In this document: positions 1-7,701 of the stretch, in pieces | Layout: each line of letters opens with the position of its first letter | Position numbering within the stretch: position 1 is the stretch's first letter | Source: an uncultured Lentisphaeria bacterium | Lineage (GTDB): Bacteria > Verrucomicrobiota > Lentisphaeria > Victivallales > Victivallaceae | Length of the DNA: 43,115 bases | Direction of reading: 5' to 3' | Assembly (NCBI GenBank): GCA_949282965.1 | Contig: CASDQW010000018.1 | Coordinates: 1-43,115 of the forward strand | Made by a program: the position numbers and the translations under genes | Notes under the pieces: model-generated | Told to the model about the DNA's origin: nothing | Seen by the model: only the letters and a program-made list of their open reading frames with translations | Databases searched by the model: none

Positions 1-369
1 GGATGTATTTGAGGAACGGTGATGTTTTCCCTTGGAGGTAATCAGCGCATCTATTATTGTGCGCATCCTGTGAATCTTCGTAAGTCGTTTGATGGTTTGG
101 CGGGAGCGGTGCAGGAATATATCGGTCGCGATCCGGCGTCCGGACATCTGTTCGTGTTTTTCAGCCGGAACAAAAAGTTGGTGCAAATGCTTTTCTATCA
201 GGATGGAGGCATGTGCATTTTTGCGAAGCGGCTTGAACGCGGTCAGTTCAATCTCCCGGTATCAGCGGAAGGTAAAATCGAGTTGGAATCGCGGGAACTT
301 TATGCGATATTGTCGGGGATCAAGCCGCAGCGGTATTACAAACGGTATTCGAATGAGACACAGTCGTAA
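1..369 (+). mobile_element. IS66-family element remnant
   Basis: The left edge carries the accessory gene tnpB of an IS66 element. The first 22 bases read as the end of another frame (DVFEER then stop) whose TGA overlaps the tnpB ATG, as expected for a tnpA tail. No IS66 transposase (tnpC) frame follows: the DNA after tnpB is a short AT-rich stretch and then an unrelated decayed gene. No terminal inverted repeat was found on the right. The element is therefore probably truncated or degenerate within this window. Confidence 0.6.
22..369 (+). CDS. tnpB: IS66 family accessory protein TnpB
   Basis: A 115-residue protein of the IS66 Orf2/TnpB family, an accessory protein needed for transposition of many IS66 elements; its biochemical role is not well defined. 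The sequence shows the family hallmarks in order: an N-terminal IYYCAHPVNLRKSFDGL segment, then DPASGHLFVFF, RNKKLVQMLFYQDGG and KRLERGQF. Length equals that of intact family members. The ATG at 22 is chosen over the GTG three bases earlier because GAGGA lies about 6 bases upstream and the ATG overlaps a preceding stop codon (TGATG), the usual tnpA-tnpB coupling. The transposase gene that should follow is missing, so the protein is probably an orphan. Confidence 0.88.
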   Translation: MFSLGGNQRIYYCAHPVNLRKSFDGLAGAVQEYIGRDPASGHLFVFFSRNKKLVQMLFYQDGGMCIFAKRLERGQFNLPVSAEGKIELESRELYAILSGIKPQRYYKRYSNETQS

Positions 370-522
370 TAATATGATAATTTTTTTGAAAATAAGCCGG
401 ATCTGGATTTGAAAAATCCGCTTGAATAGTCTATGCTATTGGCATGGGACGGGAACTATCCTGTGCTGAAATATAAGTTGCATCCAGAACCATCATCTTT
501 CAACTTTTTCTTTTCCTATGGG

Positions 523-1046
523 ATGGCTGTGAAATTTTTTCCTCTTCTTGCCTTTGCCGTTCTTTCCGCGCTTCCGCTTTGTGCGGCGGACGGACTCCGG
601 ATCACGTTCTCTCCGGAAACGTATTCCAAAAAAACGAAGCTGCCGGAGAAATGGCATCTTTAGGGAAAGCTGTTCACCGCCAAACCGGACTATGAAATCG
701 TTTTCGACAAGGCCCTGAACACGAATGTCCTGCGCGTCACCACTGCAACATTCTCGGCTGGAGCAATCCCAACCGGGAACTGGCAAAACACACCGAAAAC
801 GTTCCGCTTTATGAACGGATCCGGACACCCGGCGGACTGCAGGTCGTCCGGCTTGTTCCGCGCGCGGACGTCGAGAAACTGCTTGCCGCCAACTCGGGAC
901 ACAAGGCTCTGCTTCTGGAACGCTACCTGAGAAACGAAGTGTTTCCCAAGCTGGACGCGGAGGAGAAGGCAGCGGCGCAGGTCAGATGTGAATTTTTACA
1001 ACTCCAGGCGGATTCACTCGGCACTCCAATACCAGACACCGGATGA
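523..1046 (+). pseudogene. decayed gene for an exported protein of unknown family
   Basis: From the ATG at 523 a clear signal peptide reads out (MAVKFFPLLAFAVLSALPLCAADG), followed by about 20 residues and an in-frame TAG at 661. The same frame continues sensibly after the stop (GKLFTAKPDYEIVFDKALNTN). Around 740 the coding signal moves to another frame, which runs as CNILGWSNPNRELAKHTENVP... through EKLLAANSGHKALLLERYL to a TGA at 1044. One nonsense change plus one frameshift make this a pseudogene. Base composition is close to the GC-rich part of the window, unlike the AT-rich operon that follows. I do not recognise the family. Its place next to an IS66 remnant suggests decay after an insertion event, but that is inference. 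Confidence 0.55.
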
Positions 1047-1225
1047 AGTCTATTTCGGAACTTGCAATCGGCAAACAATGGGATATAGTAAACCAAGGGT
1101 CTTTACACCAATCTTTTGATAAAAGTTGTCCAACCTAGGGGAGAGGCGCAAAATGATTTTTTGCACCCTCCTGGGAAATTTCAAAAATTCACAAAGAGGA
1201 TCGTTCGGCGAAGAAAAACTTTTCT

Positions 1226-1252
1226 TTGAAGATGAAATTTTTGTGTTATATT
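1226..1252 (+). promoter_or_regulatory. probable promoter of the CsgG-like operon
   Basis: TTGAAG (1226-1231) and TATATT (1247-1252) are separated by 15 bp, with TG at 1244-1245 giving an extended -10. Expected start of transcription is near 1259, leaving a leader of about 37 bases before the ATG at 1296. The spacer is shorter than usual, partly offset by the extended -10 element. Confidence 0.5.
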
Positions 1253-1295
1253 ATTGACCGCAGAAAGATAGAAATGATTGCTGTGGAGCAATGAG

Positions 1296-3749
1296 ATGAA
1301 AAAAATATTTCTTTGTATAATTATTTTAAGTATGGCTTGTGCTGATTTATTCAGCGCAGAAAATACTGTAGGTGACGGTGAAATTCCGGTTATTACCATT
1401 GAACCGATGCTCGACCGTATTGGTTGGTATATGTCACATAAAGCATACACATTTCAGACCCGTCTTTCAGCGGAGTTGTTTACCCGTTGGAAATGCCATA
1501 TCTCAGCCCGCAACATCGGCTTGCTGCTCCATCAGGAGCGCTCTTTGTCATCGCTTGAAAAACAACTCGCTGCCATGCCGTCTCCGCAATGGATTGTCGG
1601 TGGTTCTTATCAAAAAGGGCGCAGGATGAATGGTAAATGGAGTGAAACAGATATTGAACTTTTGCTGATAAATGCTGCTGATGGAGCATTGCAGCGTGAT
1701 GTTTTCCGTGAAAAAGCCGGACGTTACAAGGAGGCAAGATTTATTTCAGACCATATTGCCAAAAAATTGAAACTTTCTCCCCGCAAAGTTGCCACATCCG
1801 CAAGCGTTGACCGTAAAAATGAAACATGGGCAATTCTGCCGTTTTTTGATATTATGACGATCAAAGATTTTGATAAGTCAAAAAAGTTTTCAGGAACAGA
1901 TTTTTTTGTATATCAAATCCAGCAAAGCGGAAAATTGAAAAATATTGTTTCCCGGGAAAATATAGATAAAATTCTTGCTGAACATAAGCTGCAGATGTTC
2001 AATAATATAGATGCCGGAAGTGCCGCCGGAATCGGCAGATTACTTTCCGCTGACCGGATCATTTACGGAATGGTCACTAATGGCGAGAAAAAAGGAATCC
2101 GCAGGCTGGATATCCTGGCTGTTGATTGCAATTCCGGTGTGGTGGTCAACGCTTTTACCGGCTCTTTTACAAATGAAACACAGGAATCTGAACTTGCCAA
2201 AGCCGCTGTAACTATTTTGAACGCTCCCGATTTATTGCCGCCGACCGGCAGTGGGAAATTCAACGCTGAGGCAATCGATATTGAATCAAAGCGGCTGCTT
2301 GATGTTATCCGCAAATCCCGTTTTCAGTATCGAAGTACTTCCGTTTTAAGCGGACAGATCCTTTCGCTTGCAGAAAGCTATTTTTTGCTCAATTCCAAAG
2401 ACCACTTCCGTTGTCTGGTTCTTGCTCATGAACTGGTGTGGAATCTTTATTTCCGGTATTGTCCGGAGCATTGGTATCATATCTACTCCGATAAATCCAA
2501 GCCAAACCGTTCGGATCTGACCACTACAGAAGAACAAAGTAAAATGGCAGCCAACTTCCTGTTGCCGATACTTGACAGGTTGCGCTATCGTTCGATTGCA
2601 GAATATAATGATTCTATCGGACGGTTAAAGTTTCGATTGTTGGTAAATGCCGGCAGGTGTGATGAAGCCGAAGCTATCTGGCGCAATCGGGCAGACGGTG
2701 GTTTGGATATAACCGATTATGATATGGGAATGTTGGAAATGCGGCGTAAAAATTTCCGCAAAGGCGGCGATTATTTCCTTAAATCCCAGCGTCCCGGACA
2801 TGCGTTGTACGCATATTATTTGAGCGGAGACCATAAACTCGCGTATAAAACCGGAGTGGAAGCAAAGCCGCTATTTACCCCTCGTTACAGCGAAGAATTT
2901 CTGATTTGGATCGAATTGGTTGAAAAATACGGTACACCTGGCGATGCTTTAAAGTGGCTTGAGGCTTTTGAAGAGTACGGCAAAAAAGAATCCACATACT
3001 ACAAAAATTGTTTCTTTAATATCGGACTGAACAAAATTGCCGCAGAAAAAATCAAGCAACTGCGTGCCAGCAGTAACCAGATTAAATTTTATCCTGCCAA
3101 AGAGCTGTTTGCCCAATGGACAAAATATCCAGTCTATTTTCAGGGATTGGGAAATATGCCGCCCAAAGAAGTTGAGTCTGCAGCCGCAATGCTTGAAAAA
3201 GAACTCGGTCTGACAGTAAAAATTCTGCCGGTGCGTCCTTTGCCGGTCAAGGGAGCGTATGATGCCGGACACCATGCATTTGCTGCCGGCAAATTGGAAT
3301 TGGCGGTGCGTTACGCATACGGAGACGCGTTTCCGACCGATGGTATGTTATTTCATATTCTGCTGTCAGATGCAATAAATGATGATGGTATAAATGTGCT
3401 TTTTAACAATTTGCCGGATTTCGGTATAGCCTCTTTTTCAAGAATGCCGATTGCTGCAACGACGGTTGATTCAGTTAAACTGATTGCAGTTTCGACGACC
3501 CGCCAGATTTTGAACAACACTATGCGTGAAAATAAGTATTGCAACAATTATCCCTGTATGATGGCGGCGATTTCAAGTTTCATCCGGTGTAACGAATTGG
3601 ATTTCAAAATCTGTTCCGAATGTATGCCAGTTATTAAGAAGGGCAATATCCGGCGGGCGTTGCGCCGTATGGCAAACCGGAATGTTGAAAGACATTGTTC
3701 ACAAGCAGAAATTAAAAAATTTGAAGAATATAAAAAGGAGTGGAAATGA
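1296..3749 (+). CDS. exported protein with two CsgG/FlgT-like domains and a helical repeat region
   Basis: An 817-residue protein exported through a Sec signal peptide (MKKIFLCIIILSMACADLFSA, probable cleavage before EN). Residues about 30-165 look like a divergent CsgG/FlgT-type alpha/beta domain. Residues about 180-310 match the CsgG pattern better: WAILPFFD at the start, then VSRENIDKILAEHKLQ, IGRLLSADRIIYGMV and LDILAVDCNSGVVV. The remaining 500 residues are mostly helical with TPR-like pieces (RCDEAEAIWRNRA, NFRKGGDYFLKSQ). CsgG-like domains are known from curli secretion channels, LpoB and flagellar FlgT; the function here is not known. GGAG lies 8 bases upstream of the ATG at 1296. The end overlaps the next gene by ATGA. 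The gene is visibly AT-richer than most of the window, suggesting transfer. Confidence 0.72.
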   Translation: MKKIFLCIIILSMACADLFSAENTVGDGEIPVITIEPMLDRIGWYMSHKAYTFQTRLSAELFTRWKCHISARNIGLLLHQERSLSSLEKQLAAMPSPQWIVGGSYQKGRRMNGKWSETDIELLLINAADGALQRDVFREKAGRYKEARFISDHIAKKLKLSPRKVATSASVDRKNETWAILPFFDIMTIKDFDKSKKFSGTDFFVYQIQQSGKLKNIVSRENIDKILAEHKLQMFNNIDAGSAAGIGRLLSADRIIYGMVTNGEKKGIRRLDILAVDCNSGVVVNAFTGSFTNETQESELAKAAVTILNAPDLLPPTGSGKFNAEAIDIESKRLLDVIRKSRFQYRSTSVLSGQILSLAESYFLLNSKDHFRCLVLAHELVWNLYFRYCPEHWYHIYSDKSKPNRSDLTTTEEQSKMAANFLLPILDRLRYRSIAEYNDSIGRLKFRLLVNAGRCDEAEAIWRNRADGGLDITDYDMGMLEMRRKNFRKGGDYFLKSQRPGHALYAYYLSGDHKLAYKTGVEAKPLFTPRYSEEFLIWIELVEKYGTPGDALKWLEAFEEYGKKESTYYKNCFFNIGLNKIAAEKIKQLRASSNQIKFYPAKELFAQWTKYPVYFQGLGNMPPKEVESAAAMLEKELGLTVKILPVRPLPVKGAYDAGHHAFAAGKLELAVRYAYGDAFPTDGMLFHILLSDAINDDGINVLFNNLPDFGIASFSRMPIAATTVDSVKLIAVSTTRQILNNTMRENKYCNNYPCMMAAISSFIRCNELDFKICSECMPVIKKGNIRRALRRMANRNVERHCSQAEIKKFEEYKKEWK

Positions 3750-4642
3750 AAAAAATTCTGATTGCAGTTTTTTTGAGTTTAAGCGTTTTTTCTCTCATGG
3801 GAAATACCTATGAAAAGCAGATGCAGCAGGCTGAACAACTTTTCAAGTCAAAGAAATTCAAAGATGCCGCTGTCGCTTTTGATGATGCTTCTCTGGAAAC
3901 CGAAGATGCTCAAAAACGTATCAATGCAAGATTCCGCAGTTGGGATTGTTTGCAAAAGATACGAAGCCGTGATGCTGTTTCTACCGCAGAATCTCTGCTT
4001 TATGATGAACCGGAGTTGAGTTTCGAGCGCAAAATCAAACTCATGTCATATATCGCCCGGCAGGGCAAAAAAGAAAACCGTGAAAAAGTTTTGAGTTTCG
4101 GACTCAATTTGAAAGGTCTCTCTGAAAGAGAGCGTAGTCAGATTCTGCTTGTAGCCTTGAAAAATCAGGGTACCTGGCAGAGCGAAGCCTGGGTCAAAGA
4201 AATCCTTGCCATGAAAGATCCTGATCCGGCAGCGAAGGCAAATGCACTCGGAGATTTGGCAAATGTTTATCTGTGGAGCAAACGCGATCCTGTCAATGCG
4301 CTGAAATATGTCAATGAAGCACTGGCAATAAAAGAACTTCAGGGACAGGAACGGCAATTTTATCTGCTGGTTCAGGCTCGTTCATATATCGGAGTCAAGC
4401 GTTTTGACATGGCAGAGAGAAGCTATCGTGCCGCTATAAAGATCGGTAAACAGCACAATTTTCAGGAAGCGGCATACAATGAACTTATCCGGGTTTATGT
4501 TATGACCAAACAGGGAATGAAAATTGAGCCGCTTGTAAAGCAGGCAATAACTGATAAACGGTTGGTAAAACGCCAACGGCAGGTTTTTTCCAATCTGCTG
4601 GCTCAAATTGAAAAAGCAAAACAACAACAAAACGGGAGATAA
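3746..4642 (+). CDS. exported TPR-like repeat protein
   Basis: A 298-residue protein with a Sec signal peptide (MKKILIAVFLSLSVFSLMGN). The mature part is all-helical and TPR-like: QMQQAEQLFKSKKFKDAAVAFDDA near residue 30, DPAAKANALGDLANVYLWSKRDPVNALKYVNEAL near 155-190, and FDMAERSYRAAIKIG near 215. TPR domains bind proteins, so a scaffold role for its two CsgG-like neighbours is a fair guess. The ATG at 3746 has AAGGAG five bases upstream and overlaps the preceding stop (ATGA). A GTG six bases earlier is open but sits inside that ribosome site. The next gene starts three bases after the stop, so the three genes form one operon. AT-rich like both neighbours. Confidence 0.7.
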   Translation: MKKILIAVFLSLSVFSLMGNTYEKQMQQAEQLFKSKKFKDAAVAFDDASLETEDAQKRINARFRSWDCLQKIRSRDAVSTAESLLYDEPELSFERKIKLMSYIARQGKKENREKVLSFGLNLKGLSERERSQILLVALKNQGTWQSEAWVKEILAMKDPDPAAKANALGDLANVYLWSKRDPVNALKYVNEALAIKELQGQERQFYLLVQARSYIGVKRFDMAERSYRAAIKIGKQHNFQEAAYNELIRVYVMTKQGMKIEPLVKQAITDKRLVKRQRQVFSNLLAQIEKAKQQQNGR

Positions 4643-4645
4643 AAA

Positions 4646-5608
4646 ATGTTACGTTCCCCAAAAATCTTTTCAGTGATGGCAGTTTTTCTTATTTCTTCAA
4701 TTGCGCTTGCTGATTCAGTGATAATTTTCAATCCGATGTTGATTGACGGCAAAGGAGTTGATGCCGGACTGTTCAATGATATTGTTTCAGCAGAGCTGTC
4801 TTGCTCTGAGCAGATAAAATTGGTCGATCGTGAACAGCTTGATAAATTGCTTCGTGAAAGATCTCTCAAACCTAACGGAATGCTCAATGCTGATGATGTC
4901 AGTAATATAGGTTCTCTGCTCGGTGCGGACAGTTTTGTTTCGGGTTCGGTTCGGGAAAAAGGTGATAAGCTTATGATTTTTGTGAAAACCATCTCCGTTA
5001 AAACCGGTGTGGTTAAAATGAAATATATTAATGTTGCCAATAATCTTGAAAGTGCAGCCGGAAAGACTGCCCAGACTGCGATTGATTTGATCAAAAGTCA
5101 GAAAGCTGCAGTAAATTCCGTATCAACAAAAATAGAAATTCTTGTACCGGACAAAAAGAGACCGGTTGTAGCAATATTTATTCCGGAAATCCATATTGCA
5201 AGTCAGCGTTTGATTGATCCGGCAGCAGAAAATGAATTGACCAAATTTTTCCTGACACAAAAGTTTCCGGTGAAACAGCTTGCGCCTTTAGCTGTCGGAC
5301 AGAATGGTTTACTTGATAATTTGATTGGAAATCGTACAAAATTGGTGGAAGCGGCGGAGAAAGCCGGAGCTGATTATCTTATTTTCGGAGAAGCCATTTC
5401 TGAATCTTCGGATACCTTTGGCAATTATCGTACTTCCAGAGCTCGTGTTGAACTTAAAATAATATCTACGGCAAATAATAACATAGTTTGGGCAGACAGT
5501 GCGTATGCCGGTGCCGCAGATACAGCAGAAATCATTTCCGGCAAAAAGGCGATACAGAAAGCTGCAGTAAAACTTGCACTCAAAGCCGCAGATGTATTGT
5601 TGAAGTAA
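4646..5608 (+). CDS. exported protein with two CsgG/FlgT-like domains
   Basis: A 320-residue protein with a signal peptide ending SSIALA before DS, and no lipobox. Residues about 24-150 form a CsgG-like domain: SVIIFNPM, IKLVDREQLDKLLRERSL, VSNIGSLLGADSFVSGSV and MIFVKTISVKTGVV, which is the family order of strand, helix, 'lvDR..l..ll.E' and 'lGAd.l..G.v'. Residues about 168-320 repeat a similar alpha/beta plan (PVVAIFIPEIH, AAEKAGADYLIFGEA, VELKIISTANNNIVWADS), as in FlgT or LpoB-like double-domain proteins. GGGAG lies 8 bases before the ATG. It is the last gene of the operon, with a hairpin terminator 80 bp downstream. Without a lipid anchor it is probably a periplasmic partner rather than a CsgG channel (inference). 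Confidence 0.75.
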   Translation: MLRSPKIFSVMAVFLISSIALADSVIIFNPMLIDGKGVDAGLFNDIVSAELSCSEQIKLVDREQLDKLLRERSLKPNGMLNADDVSNIGSLLGADSFVSGSVREKGDKLMIFVKTISVKTGVVKMKYINVANNLESAAGKTAQTAIDLIKSQKAAVNSVSTKIEILVPDKKRPVVAIFIPEIHIASQRLIDPAAENELTKFFLTQKFPVKQLAPLAVGQNGLLDNLIGNRTKLVEAAEKAGADYLIFGEAISESSDTFGNYRTSRARVELKIISTANNNIVWADSAYAGAADTAEIISGKKAIQKAAVKLALKAADVLLK

Positions 5609-5686
5609 GGATGGTACCGGCGTTTCAACATATAAGCAAAACACACATAAAGGTTTCCCGGAACGATGATAGCGGGAAATAGCTTC

Positions 5687-5716
5687 GGCGGCAGGAGAAA
5701 TCTTGCCGCCTTTTTT
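5687..5716 (+). terminator. Rho-independent terminator of the CsgG-like operon
   Basis: GGCGGCA (5687-5693) pairs with TGCCGCC (5704-5710), followed directly by TTTTTT (5711-5716). It lies 79 bases after the last stop codon of the three-gene operon. Confidence 0.85.
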
Positions 5717-5847
5717 GCGTTTTTGGGGGCGTGTCGCGGCGGTTGCGGCAAAGGTCGGGTAAGTGGCAAAGGGCAGCACAAAAGCCCTTGTGAAGCGGTT
5801 TTGTGAAAAAAACTTCACAGAATTTTTATTAGACTTGAAAAAATGGT

Positions 5848-6070
5848 CAGCGTTTTTTTATCTTCCCCCATTACCTCGGTAAGAATTGATGATTTTTGAG
5901 GGTAAAATGTCGGTAAAAATCCAAATAGACTGTTGGGTGAAGATAAAAACTTGCCAGCGTTTTCATTTCTTCCCCGCAAGGTAAGAATTTTGAGGGTAAA
6001 TTTTCCAGACAAAAATGGGGGCTGATAAAAACACGCTCCGTTTTCATAACTTCCCTCATGCTCGGTAAGG
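5848..6070. repeat. three degenerate iteron-like direct repeats
   Basis: Three imperfect copies lie at about 5848-5907, 5955-6004 and 6036-6070. The shared order is CAGCGTTTT, then CTTCCCC, then GGTAAGAAT, then GAGGGTAAA. Unit 2 is the most compact; unit 1 has about 10 extra bases before GAGGGTAAA; unit 3 starts CTCCGTTTTCAT and stops after CGGTAAGG. Units 2 and 3 are preceded by GATAAAAAC. On the minus strand each copy carries a G-rich GGGAAG stretch, followed in units 2 and 3 by ATGAAAACG and in unit 1 by ATAAAAAAACG. The spacing between copies (about 107 and 81 bp) differs, so this is not a simple tandem array. Confidence 0.6.
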
Positions 6071-6316
6071 TACAAAAACAAGACTTTGTTAATAATCAAG
6101 CACTTATAAAAAGAACCTTGATTTTTACACTTTTCAGAAAAACTCAGAATTCAGACAGATTTCAGACAAACCCCGGGGCAAAACGGTCTGATTTCAGAGT
6201 CTGAGTGTGTTTCTTACACACTGGCAGAAATGTTGTAAAAGCCTTTGAGTCAACGAGTTTTACAAATAACATCAAGGATGATTTTGTCAGCAAGATTAAA
6301 AGGGGGATAAAAAAAA

Positions 6317-6406
6317 TGGCGGAGAGAGTGGGATTCGAACCCACGGTGAAGTTACCCCCACACAACATTTCCAATGTTGCGCCTTCGTCCACTCGGCCAT
6401 CTCTCC
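6317..6406 (-). tRNA. tRNA-Ser (anticodon GGA)
   Basis: On the minus strand the 90-nt sequence folds as a type II tRNA. The acceptor stem is GGAGAGA with TCTCTCC, discriminator G and an encoded CCA (plus strand TGG at 6317-6319). The anticodon stem is CAACA/TGTTG around loop TTGGAAA, with GGA at 6370-6372. A long variable arm (GTGGGG with CTTCAC) marks the serine class. The T-arm is GTGGG-TTCGAAT-CCCAC. It reads UCC and UCU serine codons. The 3' end points to the AT-rich region. Confidence 0.96.
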
Positions 6407-6678
6407 CGCAATGGTCAGATTGGCTTTAATGTAGCATGATTTCCGGCTTTCGCAAGCGCAGCAAGAGGGTTTTTCCGGAAATTCCGGAGAGTTTTGAGAG
6501 ACACCGCCTCCGGCAAGGTTTCGCGACGAAACGGCCGACCGGCACAACGCACCCTCTCCCGCCACCGGAATGGCGACCGGAAAAATCCCTCTCCTCCCCT
6601 TGATTTTTTCCGTTCACGCTCCATATTTCCCTAAAAATCCAGTTTCCACCCGAAAGAGCCGACTGCAATACTACTCCC

Positions 6679-7629
6679 ATGAAAAGAAAACTCGAACTCA
6701 TGGCGGCCCCCCTGGGAATCACCCCCATCCCCGCGTCCATGACCGAATACGGACATTGCGTATTCGCCGCCGCCACTCTTTCCGATTCGGATGTCTGGGT
6801 CGCCGCCGCCGCCATGCGCCGGTACTTCCCGGACGGACTTACCGGAGACCTGCACAGCTCGCGACTCGGTTTTCTTCTCGTCATGCCGTACTCTCCGGAA
6901 AATACCGCCGCCATGCGCCGGATCTTCCCCTGGGCCGCCCCCGTATCGCTCCGGGAGGAACCGGTGGTAGGGAGCATTTCCCCGGAATCCCCGGAATGTA
7001 CCACCTTGCCCTTCTCTCCGGTGTTGCGCCTTCCCGCCCCCCCCGGGGAAGCCGTCGCGGTCTTGAACCGGTGGAATCAAGAGCAATTCCGCCACGGTCG
7101 GCACATCCGGTTCGCCACGGAATGCCGCGGCCCCGATCCCGATACGGCTCTCGCCTGCTGCGCCTCCCGTTTCCTCTGGGAAATCCCGTCGGAGCAACCG
7201 GCGGCGCTCCCGTCGGAGCCTGCCCCGGATACCGGAATGGAATATGCCGGTCGGAGGTTCATTCTGGAAGGCGCGGTCCTGCATTTTTCCAATGAAACGG
7301 CAATGTGCTGCGCCGCCAGTTATGCGGCAACGCTGAATCGCGCCCGGCGGTTCCGAAATCAAATCCGGCGACTGCGCGGAGATGATTTTCTGCTTTCGCT
7401 CCGTCTGCCGCCGCTGCCGCCGGAACAGGAAGCGCTCCATTTTTTCTATTTATTGCGGGAACTGCGGAAGCGCGGCTGGCACGCACCGGGGCTGGCGCCG
7501 CGCCGGCAACTGCTGACACCGGAACTGCTCGCCGTCGCCCGCCTGGACCAATGCCCTCTGATCTGGGATCTTCCGGAACCGCCGCCGCAAATGCCGTCAG
7601 ACCTGCCTTGCCAGGTATATCGCTCCTGA
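6679..7629 (+). CDS. hypothetical protein, 316 aa
   Basis: I do not recognise this protein. It is rich in Ala, Pro and Arg, has no clear signal peptide or membrane segment, and reads as a soluble cytoplasmic protein. Visible landmarks are SMTEYGHCVFAAATLSDSDVW near residue 20, a central Pro-rich stretch (residues 95-190) and a helical C-terminal part (EALHFFYLLRELRKRGWHAPG). The third codon positions are strongly G/C, as in the neighbours, which supports real coding. No Shine-Dalgarno site precedes the ATG. An AATACT at 6667-6672 lies where a -10 box would make the transcript begin at the ATG, so a leaderless mRNA is possible, though the -35 match is weak. A clear promoter for the next gene follows its stop. 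Confidence 0.6.
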   Translation: MKRKLELMAAPLGITPIPASMTEYGHCVFAAATLSDSDVWVAAAAMRRYFPDGLTGDLHSSRLGFLLVMPYSPENTAAMRRIFPWAAPVSLREEPVVGSISPESPECTTLPFSPVLRLPAPPGEAVAVLNRWNQEQFRHGRHIRFATECRGPDPDTALACCASRFLWEIPSEQPAALPSEPAPDTGMEYAGRRFILEGAVLHFSNETAMCCAASYAATLNRARRFRNQIRRLRGDDFLLSLRLPPLPPEQEALHFFYLLRELRKRGWHAPGLAPRRQLLTPELLAVARLDQCPLIWDLPEPPPQMPSDLPCQVYRS

Positions 7630-7666
7630 GACGGCGAAAAAATTTGCACTCTTGCCGCGCCGCATA

Positions 7667-7695
7667 TTGCAAATCCGCGAAAGTCTGCCTATATT
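7667..7695 (+). promoter_or_regulatory. strong vegetative promoter, probably giving a leaderless mRNA
   Basis: TTGCAA (7667-7672) and TATATT (7690-7695) are 17 bp apart. A start site 7 bases after the -10 box falls on the A of the ATG at 7702, and there is no ribosome binding site, so translation is probably leaderless. Confidence 0.7.
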
Positions 7696-7701
7696 ACCGC
7701 A

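Larger units (their letters stand above)
5609..6316. other. 708-bp AT-rich intergenic tract between the CsgG-like operon and tRNA-Ser
   Basis: Apart from the terminator and the three iteron-like repeats listed separately, I see no convincing gene. A 94-codon and a 62-codon open frame on the minus strand run through the repeats, but they lie in two different frames over the same DNA and show no protein family. At 6204-6222 there is a perfect 7-bp hairpin (AGTGTGT, 5-base loop, ACACACT) without a T-run. Around 6130-6205 the word TCAGA/TCTGA recurs several times. The tract is as AT-rich as the operon before it. Confidence 0.6.

Noticed and set aside
1145..1170. Hairpin GGCGCAAAA...TTTTGCACC as terminator before the CsgG-like operon
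   Set aside because: The stem has a mismatch and is mostly A-T, no T-run follows, and the upstream gene is broken; too weak to annotate.
1..1300. Second copy of the tRNA-Ser 3' end as a left attachment site
   Set aside because: Looked for TGGCGGAGAGAGTGGG and parts of it; only short chance matches such as GGCGGGAG were found.
5815..6099. 94-codon and 62-codon minus-strand frames in the repeat tract
   Set aside because: They use different frames over the same repeats, and no family or conserved start supports either. Kept only as part of the repeat description.
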